Position numbers and translations under genes: made by a program
In this document: in pieces, positions 58,063 to 64,000 of the stretch
Layout: each line of letters begins with the position of its first letter
Numbering within the stretch: position 1 is the first letter of the stretch
Source: Nitrospirota bacterium
GTDB lineage: Bacteria; Nitrospirota; Thermodesulfovibrionia; SZUA-242
Assembly (NCBI GenBank): GCA_027021335.1
Contig: JALUUO010000068.1
Span: 1-64,000 of the forward strand
Length of the DNA stretch: 64,000 nt
Direction of reading: 5' to 3'
The notes under the pieces: generated by a model
The model's database searches: none
What the model saw: only the letters and a program-made list of their open reading frames with translations
Told to the model about the DNA's origin: nothing

Positions 58063-61000
58063 ATGAAAAAAGAAATCGAGGACATTGAGATCAGTCTCGG
58101 CGAACCGAAGGTCAACTCCAACAGGAAGGCGGGGACAAAAGACGTCAACATCCCGATGGAGATAGAATCGCTAGAGCCCGGCACAAAAGTGGAGGTGCGC
58201 TACAGGGTAAATAGTGGGGAGGTACAAACAGTCACCGCTCGACTGGTCAAAAAAGCGGAAAAGCACAGCCGTTTCACGGCAAAATTGCCAGGTTTGAATG
58301 TCGGTGATATTGTCGAGTACTCGGCAATGCCAGTACGGCACGAACATGAATTGCCGACGGGTGAGGAGTTTTCCAACTTCGAAGCCTTTCGAATTACCGA
58401 GAAAGGATTCGAGCGCCTTGCTGCCTCGGAACTGGAAAGCGGCCTCCTGGCCAGAAGGCCACCGACGAACAGATATACTTTTCAACAACGTCTGAAGCCG
58501 GTACAGCTCATTTTCCAGCCTACGAGCAAGGATGAACCGCCAGTCGAAGAAAACGATTCCATCGAACTCGAACTCGGCGTCGAGGCGTTTTCCGACTTTG
58601 TGAAAGAGCGCCAGCTCGCAGTGACGCAGGTACACAAAAGTCTCACACAGATCAAGACGGACCTGACAAAGTTTTTTCCAACGGTCAGGGAGCTTTTCCC
58701 AGAAACCATCACGGGTGAGATCCTGAAGCCAGACGGAACCCCGGCTGAAAGAGTATCGGTCGAAGCGCAAGAGCCCGAATACACATCCAGCGAAAACGTC
58801 GCCAATATCGCCTGGCCAACGCCAAAAGCCATCACCGACGAACGCGGCGTTTTCACTCTGCAAATGCCACGAGTGCCGATTTCCGCAAAGGGACTTACAT
58901 TTCGCGTTCGCGGACGCAGCAATTCTACTAGTATCGTTTTGGAAAGAAGTGACTTTTTCGGGACGGGTGGACGACTGGGGCTTTTGATCCTTGACAGGGA
59001 GCTGGCTCCGATGCCGACAAGCATCGTTTCTCAGCTCAAAGATATTGTGCCCTCTGGAGCAGAAGACTCAGAAGATAATCCGGAGGACTTTGCGGAACAA
59101 ACGCCACCGATGATCCTCGGCGATGAGACAGATTGCGCGCAGGTCTTTCATTCGAACAGCGGTGTTATCGACAGGCATCGTTACTCAATTATGTTCCGAC
59201 TCGTTGATCCGCTTATCAGCCAGGCGCAGCCGACTGTCCGCTTTCCGATCCAATCAGATGAACTCAAGTTTATGTCTCTCTCGTTAACGACGCAGCGCAA
59301 CAGTCCGGCATTCGAGCGTGCGATCAACCGAGCGTTGCTTGCAAACGGTAAGTTGCGCTACGTTGATCGGGTTCCGGTGTCGCGTCCCATTGATGTTACG
59401 GACTTTTTCACCAACATTGCTGAAAATCCAGACGAAGTCCCGAAGGCAGCAAGCCTCGGACTTGGCTATGTCGTCAAAATGCACACCACGTGGGCACCAA
59501 AAGGCTTGTCGCTGGGCGATATGCTCTACGCATTGCCGCTGGCGCCAGGCGAAGAGCAGCGCGTCGCCATATTCGAACAGGAGCAACAACTGGCAGTGCG
59601 GGAATCGGAGCGTCTCGGTATTGCCGACGAGCAGATTCTGAGTGAAGTCCGCGATTCCTCGACCGAAGCCGTTTTTCAGTCGGCATTGCGTGAAGCGGCA
59701 AGCGGCGGCAGCAGCTTCCACACGGAAGCCGGCTCGCGGGGTGTTGGGATTGCTGGCGGTATCGGCGGATTTATTGGCGGGCTGTTATTTAGCGCTGGGG
59801 CTGCTGCCAGTTACGGCGGTTCGTCATCCAGCGGCAGCTCAAATAGCTGGCAGAAGGGGAGTCGGGATTTTGTTTCTTCTGCAACACAAGATTTTCATTC
59901 TATATTATCACGCGTCGCCAGGACGCGCCGTCAGGTGAACCGCTCCAGCGTCCGCCTTGCAACCGCCAGCGACCGCGAAGAGATCACGACGAAGCTCATC
60001 GCCAACCACAACCACAACCACGCACTAACTATGCAGTACTGGGAGGTGTTGCGGCACTTTTCGGTGAACACGAAGGTCGATGACGTGCAACTCGTCTGCT
60101 TCGTCCCGCTCGATATTGTTCAGTTCCTGCCAAATGGGCAGCCGTTGACGCTGCCGAGTGTTGAAATCACCAGAGATTTTTTGCTTCATCGCTATCAAAT
60201 GTTGATTCTGTACAACGATGCGCTTGCGCACCGCCTGCGCAGAAAGCGGAAATATTTTCACGGACTCAAGCTCTTGCGGGACTTCACTGCCAACCCGGCC
60301 ATGGGTATCGAAACCTCAAGCGGTTTAGCGGAGGATATTGTTGAAATTTTGGTCGAAGGTACTTTCATGCCATTCGAAGAGGTCTTTATCTCCATGTACA
60401 GCGATACTGGCAGACGCCTTGGAACCACCAGGTTAAGCCCCGTTGGTTCTGTAGAAGACGTTCCAACTGGCGATGACGGATTTGTTTCCTCGGAGGAATT
60501 ACTCCAGTATCTTAACAACCGTCGTCTCAACGAGGGAGGGTCGACGCATGAACGTACAGGCGCAATTAGATTGCCGCGGCACATCTCCCGCAGTAATGTT
60601 ACGCGTTTTGAGCTGACACGTCGTTTTCAATCCTTTACCTACCGTTTGAAGCCGCAGCCGCTCCCTGGTTTGTTAGGCAGTCTTGGTGACAGCATCATCG
60701 GCAACATAAATGACATTCTGAATTCCCAAAACCGTACCGTGACACTGAGTCCGACTAATATTGAAAGGGAAATCGGTGGGCCGATGGTGACTACAATAAA
60801 AGCCGACATTAAGAATGAAGGCGGCACATCTCTCATCACGTTCGTTGATGACCGAACATCAGAGCGGATGGGAACCCGTCTCTTGATCCCATCGCGTGAC
60901 ATTCCACCAGCGTTAAGCGAGGCTGATATTTTACATATTGAATCGGCATTCCAGCATATTGTCAGCAATACGGTGTCTTATTCGAAAACGATCTGGCAGT

Positions 61001-62049
61001 CGTTAACACCGGAAGAACGGGCCATCCTTCTCGAACGCTTTACCGTCGGTGTGCCTGAAGGCGGTATCGAAGACGCTACACAGGAAGTGCCGCTACTCAA
61101 TTGCGTCACCAACGAAGTTCTCGGCTTCTACGGCAACGCGATGATCATGCCGTTCCACATTCCGCCCGATGTCGCTAGTCAAATGGAGGTGACAACTCGT
61201 GATGTGCAGGAGGCACTACTCACTTTCCACCGTGAAGGGTTTACTCAAAATCGTTCGACAATTACCCTGCCGACGCAAGGTATGCTCGGCGAGACAGTTC
61301 TTGGTAACTGCAATTCCAGCGAAAAGATCGATATCACCCGCTTCTGGAACTGGAAAGACTCACCGCATGATAAGGCAGCACCTGCAGAAACAGCACCAGG
61401 TTTCCGCGGTCAAAGCCTGATAGGAAGCACCGGCGCCCAAGCTGCGAGCGTACTGAAACCGCCGCAACCGGTTAACTTGCTGAACGTCAATACTGCAGAC
61501 GGCAGTGGAGAGGCGAAATCACTGGCTTCGTCGCTCATCGACAAAGCGATTACAACAGGTACTTTTGGCGACCTCACTGGGAAAGACAAACTGGCGGCAC
61601 TGCAAACCGAGACACTGAAGACCGCCGAGAGCGCTCGTGATAAAGCGTTATCGGCAGCCAAAGGAATGGCCGAAAAAGTCATTGATAAACTCCCGGACGT
61701 TATGAAAACCAAAGCCGGTATCGATGAAAAGCAGGAAAAGAAACAGGAAGAGATAAAGGAGAAGCAGAAAAAGGCGAAGGAAAAGAAAAAATCCGATGGC
61801 ATCGCAAAGCTGAAAGAAGGAGCTAAAGGTTTCACCCTTCTGGCAGGGAGTCATCATCCTGACGAAGAAAAGGCGACCAACGAGGCAAAAAAAATTGTCA
61901 ATGATATTTTCGGTGATGAACTACCCGGACGTTCAGCCCTCGCAACGCTGCTCGAAACCTTCTCTATCGCAGAAGGTGACTCGGACAAGGTGAAGCTCGG
62001 CAAAACGACCATCCTGAAGGCGCTTGGGTTGCCTGTGCCGACGTCATAA
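58063..62049 (+). CDS. Giant protein of unknown function with glycine-zipper core
   Basis: 1328 residues; I do not recognise the family. An N-terminal beta domain (1-110) is followed by a helical part and a carboxypeptidase-regulatory-like beta sandwich (about 216-295, TGEILKPDGTPAERVSVEA). A conserved-looking SLGDMLYALPLAPGEEQRVA segment lies at 482-501. A glycine/alanine-rich hydrophobic stretch at 560-586 (GVGIAGGIGGFIGGLLF) could enter membranes. Next come a Ser-rich linker and an alpha/beta region to about 1110. The C-terminus has a highly charged Lys/Glu coil (1221-1244). No signal peptide. GGAGGG precedes the ATG. The DNA looks more GC-rich than the protease gene before it. Confidence 0.85.
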   Translation: MKKEIEDIEISLGEPKVNSNRKAGTKDVNIPMEIESLEPGTKVEVRYRVNSGEVQTVTARLVKKAEKHSRFTAKLPGLNVGDIVEYSAMPVRHEHELPTGEEFSNFEAFRITEKGFERLAASELESGLLARRPPTNRYTFQQRLKPVQLIFQPTSKDEPPVEENDSIELELGVEAFSDFVKERQLAVTQVHKSLTQIKTDLTKFFPTVRELFPETITGEILKPDGTPAERVSVEAQEPEYTSSENVANIAWPTPKAITDERGVFTLQMPRVPISAKGLTFRVRGRSNSTSIVLERSDFFGTGGRLGLLILDRELAPMPTSIVSQLKDIVPSGAEDSEDNPEDFAEQTPPMILGDETDCAQVFHSNSGVIDRHRYSIMFRLVDPLISQAQPTVRFPIQSDELKFMSLSLTTQRNSPAFERAINRALLANGKLRYVDRVPVSRPIDVTDFFTNIAENPDEVPKAASLGLGYVVKMHTTWAPKGLSLGDMLYALPLAPGEEQRVAIFEQEQQLAVRESERLGIADEQILSEVRDSSTEAVFQSALREAASGGSSFHTEAGSRGVGIAGGIGGFIGGLLFSAGAAASYGGSSSSGSSNSWQKGSRDFVSSATQDFHSILSRVARTRRQVNRSSVRLATASDREEITTKLIANHNHNHALTMQYWEVLRHFSVNTKVDDVQLVCFVPLDIVQFLPNGQPLTLPSVEITRDFLLHRYQMLILYNDALAHRLRRKRKYFHGLKLLRDFTANPAMGIETSSGLAEDIVEILVEGTFMPFEEVFISMYSDTGRRLGTTRLSPVGSVEDVPTGDDGFVSSEELLQYLNNRRLNEGGSTHERTGAIRLPRHISRSNVTRFELTRRFQSFTYRLKPQPLPGLLGSLGDSIIGNINDILNSQNRTVTLSPTNIEREIGGPMVTTIKADIKNEGGTSLITFVDDRTSERMGTRLLIPSRDIPPALSEADILHIESAFQHIVSNTVSYSKTIWQSLTPEERAILLERFTVGVPEGGIEDATQEVPLLNCVTNEVLGFYGNAMIMPFHIPPDVASQMEVTTRDVQEALLTFHREGFTQNRSTITLPTQGMLGETVLGNCNSSEKIDITRFWNWKDSPHDKAAPAETAPGFRGQSLIGSTGAQAASVLKPPQPVNLLNVNTADGSGEAKSLASSLIDKAITTGTFGDLTGKDKLAALQTETLKTAESARDKALSAAKGMAEKVIDKLPDVMKTKAGIDEKQEKKQEEIKEKQKKAKEKKKSDGIAKLKEGAKGFTLLAGSHHPDEEKATNEAKKIVNDIFGDELPGRSALATLLETFSIAEGDSDKVKLGKTTILKALGLPVPTS

Positions 62050-62113
62050 CCTTTGCCATCTGCAAAAAACAGTGATTTTCAAAAAACACTTTCTAATTTA
62101 AGGAGAACAAATC

Positions 62114-63109
62114 ATGACTGAAAAAACCTTACCGCAAAAAGAAGAAGGAGTAGATATTGAAGATCAGGTAATCGCGACACTGCTCGGAGTTTTGAAAGAT
62201 TCCACCTCACCGGAATTCATGCGCACGCAGCAGATTCTGGCGCAACGCTTGGCACTCACCGGCAGCGTTATTCCGTCGCGGATCCCGGAGCCAAAGAACA
62301 TCACCGAAATTGGCGGCTATCTAAACCTGCTCGAAAAACTCGATGAAACCGAACTACGGTCACAGACCCTCGCCTCCATTCTTGGTGTCGCTGGCACGAA
62401 TCCACCTGCTGGATTTATGCCGACAGAGCTAGTGCTTTTCTTTGCCGCCCGCAAGAACGACCGGCCGGAAGTGACGCAACAGGCGACTATTCCGGTGCAA
62501 TTCACCATGCGCAGCGATTTCGCCGCTGCCTTTGACACTGCATTGAAGGAAATCCACGAGCGCGGCTGCACACTGCCGATTCTTTCCTCAGTACAGTCGC
62601 GATCCCAAATCGCGGATGCCGCCAATCCGACGAACATCGATTTTCTCAATGCCATCGGCCGCACACTCGAGCTGATGCCAACGACTGCTCTTATCGATCC
62701 TGACACCGACGCCCTCGTGCTTGCTCGACTGGCAGCTGGGGGAGATCAGCAAGTTGTCGCCCGCCAAATCGACGCTACCGCTCCGAAAGCAGGGAACGTC
62801 ACAACCGAAAGCTGGATCGCCTGGCAGTGCGACGCCACATCCTGCACCGAAACCACTGCGGACCGTACCTATCTTCTCCTCACCCCAATTCTGAACACGG
62901 CCGGCTGGTACCAATTTGCTGTACCGGATGTTCCCATGAGTCTCAGTGTATCCGGCAACTGGTTTCGCTGGACAAACATCACAGGGCTTATGCCGAACGT
63001 CACCCAATTTGGAGATGAGCTACGGTTGTTGTATACGGAAGCGGAAATTGTGGCGTCTCCGCTACGGGAACATTTGGACAAAGTCTGGGACGGGAGTACG
63101 TTTCAGTAA
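62114..63109 (+). CDS. Protein of unknown function in the sigma-54-controlled cluster
   Basis: 331 residues, no signal peptide. An acidic helical N-terminus (1-100) precedes an alpha/beta middle part, and the C-terminus is Trp-rich and beta-like (ESWIAWQCDATSC, GNWFRWTNITGL). I do not recognise a family. It starts 65 bp after the giant gene with AAGGAG upstream and shares its GC-rich codon use, so the two probably form one transferred unit. Confidence 0.82.
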   Translation: MTEKTLPQKEEGVDIEDQVIATLLGVLKDSTSPEFMRTQQILAQRLALTGSVIPSRIPEPKNITEIGGYLNLLEKLDETELRSQTLASILGVAGTNPPAGFMPTELVLFFAARKNDRPEVTQQATIPVQFTMRSDFAAAFDTALKEIHERGCTLPILSSVQSRSQIADAANPTNIDFLNAIGRTLELMPTTALIDPDTDALVLARLAAGGDQQVVARQIDATAPKAGNVTTESWIAWQCDATSCTETTADRTYLLLTPILNTAGWYQFAVPDVPMSLSVSGNWFRWTNITGLMPNVTQFGDELRLLYTEAEIVASPLREHLDKVWDGSTFQ

Positions 63110-63132
63110 TCAGTAAACAGGTAAATAAAAAT

Positions 63133-63152
63133 CCCCGCTGCAAGCAGAGGGG
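63133..63152 (+). other. Short hairpin after the 331-residue gene
   Basis: CCCC-G-CTGC and GCAG-A-GGGG fold into an eight-pair stem with one G-A mismatch and a 2-nt loop. No T tract follows, so it is not a classic terminator; it may protect the 3' end of the message. Confidence 0.35.
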
Positions 63153-63170
63153 TATTAAACCCAAGCTACG

Positions 63171-63213
63171 CAATAAACCAGGGTGCTTTTGCCAAAACTT
63201 TGGTAAAAACACC
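63171..63213. promoter_or_regulatory. Palindromic element, copy 2: putative enhancer site
   Basis: The second copy of the 43-bp element at 54807, with TT instead of CC at two positions. The change makes the core palindrome better: GGTGCTTTTGCCAAA (63182-63196), AC, TTTGGTAAAAACACC (63199-63213), 13 of 15 positions pairing. It lies about 116 bp before the second -24/-12 promoter. Confidence 0.6.
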
Positions 63214-63280
63214 ATGGTTTTGCTAGGTGACCATCGAGCCTCTTTAGAAAGCGCCAAGGCTGCTTCAACGGCAGCAGAAA

Positions 63281-63316
63281 GAGCCTTTCAGGTTTTTCCT
63301 GAAGGGCTCTTTTTTG
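63281..63316 (+). terminator. Strong rho-independent terminator
   Basis: GAGCCTTTCAGG (63281-63292) pairs with CCTGAAGGGCTC (63298-63309; one G-U) over a TTTTT loop, followed by TTTTTTG. It ends the protease/giant/331-residue transcript and lies between the palindromic element and the second sigma-54 promoter. Confidence 0.88.
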
Positions 63317-63328
63317 TAACCTGACTCA

Positions 63329-63345
63329 TGGTATAAAAACTGCTT
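63329..63345 (+). promoter_or_regulatory. Sigma-54 (-24/-12) promoter of the exported protein gene
   Basis: TGGTATAAAAACTGCTT: GG at 63330-63331 and GC at 63342-63343, again 10 bp apart. It shares ACTCATGG before and TGCTTATTCAA-type sequence after with the promoter at 54918. A start near 63355 gives a leader of about 67 nt. Confidence 0.7.
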
Positions 63346-63421
63346 ATTCAAAGTTATACAGAATAACGAAAAGACTGAAACACTAACACTGAAACAGAGT
63401 ATTTAAAATCAAGGAGGGATT

Positions 63422-64000
63422 ATGAATACTAGAATTCAGTATAAGTTCCTGGTTTTCCTTTTCGGTCTTGTATTCCTGCTTACCGGAAGGGCCGAGTTCT
63501 CTTTTGCAGCAAGCCAAACTCAACTGCTTTCAGGTTTAAGTGCCGCTGTAGGTATAGCTCTTGATGAAGCAAATAATCATCTATATTTTGTGGAGTATAA
63601 TGCTCCGGACCTGAAACGAATTATTCTTACTCCTGAATGTGAAAACGATCCGGCTGTGACATGTGTTGTAGATACTGTAGCCACCGGATTCACCCATGCT
63701 GAAGATGTTCAGCTTGATCCGGGTCATGGCCTGGCCTATGTCACAACCAGAGATGACCCAGGAACCTCAGGTGTCTTATGGAGGGTTGATATTTCTTCAG
63801 GCACAAAAAACATGGTGACCTTCAACCTCGGAGCGCCTCAGCAACTGGTTCTGGATATTCCGAACGATCAGGCTTATGTTGTTGGTTACAATGATGGAAG
63901 ACTAAGAAGGATCAACCTTACAACCGGAGTAAAAACCCCTGTTTTTACAGGATTAAGTCATCCAGTCGGCCTTGCTGTTACGAGTGATGGAAATTATGCC
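63422..64000 (+). CDS. Exported beta-propeller-like protein (incomplete, runs off the window)
   Basis: The first 193 residues are visible. A signal peptide (KFLVFLFGLVFLLTGRAEFSFA) is followed by repeats of the type GIALDEANNHLYFVEY, VQLDPGHGLAYVT, LVLDIPNDQAYVVGY and GLAVTSDGNYA. This is the pattern of NHL/YncE-like propeller blades, usually secreted binding proteins. AAGGAGGG is just before the ATG. It is under its own sigma-54 promoter and probably belongs to the same regulon as the protease. Confidence 0.8.
   Translation, partial: MNTRIQYKFLVFLFGLVFLLTGRAEFSFAASQTQLLSGLSAAVGIALDEANNHLYFVEYNAPDLKRIILTPECENDPAVTCVVDTVATGFTHAEDVQLDPGHGLAYVTTRDDPGTSGVLWRVDISSGTKNMVTFNLGAPQQLVLDIPNDQAYVVGYNDGRLRRINLTTGVKTPVFTGLSHPVGLAVTSDGNYA

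Noticed and set aside
58171-58863. A 230-codon minus-strand ORF opposite the giant gene
   Set aside because: It is one of several long antisense frames produced by GC-rich codons of the giant gene. It has no start signal, and the composition does not look protein-like.
1-64000. CRISPR arrays, insertion sequences, tRNA and rRNA genes
   Set aside because: I saw no regularly spaced repeats, no transposase or terminal inverted repeats, and no tRNA T-loop or rRNA signatures. The two Xer recombinases look chromosomal rather than element-borne.

Overview
The window reads as a chromosomal segment of a Gram-negative, probably anaerobic bacterium. The carbonyl branch of the Wood-Ljungdahl pathway is partly present (acsE-acsD-acsC), together with a complete 14-gene respiratory complex I (nuoA-N), part of an Rnf complex (rnfCDGE), an F0 a/c pair separated from the rest of the ATP synthase, and lipid A/heptose genes (an LpxL-like acyltransferase and GmhB). 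An IscA/HesB-like selenoprotein implies that the cell inserts selenocysteine. The trmFO-xerC-hslV-hslU order, split atpB-atpE, UGA-encoded selenocysteine and heavy sigma-54 use fit a Desulfobacterota-like organism, but Nitrospirota or an anammox-type lineage cannot be excluded from the sequence alone.

Layout. 1-1.8 kb: a haem-binding chemoreceptor. 1.8-6.6 kb (minus): trmFO, xerC, hslV, hslU and a small duplicated-domain protein. 6.6-9.8 kb (minus): acsE-acsD-acsC, closed by a clear terminator. 10-13.4 kb: an exported YHS/TRASH-like metal-binding protein, a GAF histidine kinase, an Asp-rich calcium-binding-type lipoprotein and the selenoprotein. 13.7-28.4 kb (minus): nuoA to nuoN in the canonical order. 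28.7-32.2 kb (plus): rph, rdgB, a small membrane protein, a diguanylate cyclase and gmhB. 32.2-43.4 kb (minus): LpxL-like acyltransferase, Lon-family protease, a second Xer recombinase, a eukaryotic-type HisA, a fumarase/aspartase family enzyme, a LOG-family protein, gltX, lgt, atpE and atpB. 43.8-50.2 kb (plus): rnfCDGE, a DUF503 protein, a PfkB kinase, mnmA and a small membrane protein. 50.2-53.0 kb (minus): nicotinate phosphoribosyltransferase and a LeuC-type dehydratase.

53.2-64 kb is the accessory region and the most unusual part. It begins with an unusual sigma-54 activator (PilZ-like N-terminus, zinc ribbon, AAA+, Fis helix-turn-helix; no receiver domain). A near-perfectly duplicated 43-bp palindromic element then lies upstream of each of two almost identical -24/-12 promoters. 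The first promoter drives a small ORF, a 907-residue subtilisin-like protease without a signal peptide, a 1328-residue protein with a glycine-zipper-like hydrophobic core, and a 331-residue protein. The second drives an exported beta-propeller-like protein that runs off the window. The 1328- and 331-residue genes look more GC-rich than their surroundings. I cannot assign a function to this locus. It looks like a self-contained, activator-controlled protease/effector cassette and is the best candidate here for something undescribed.

Energy logic: complex I, Rnf and ATP synthase would connect NADH/ferredoxin oxidation to an ion gradient, and the corrinoid protein genes provide methyl transfer to acetyl-CoA synthase. 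The Rnf cluster lacks rnfA and rnfB, and its RnfE lacks one conserved cysteine, so its function is not assured.
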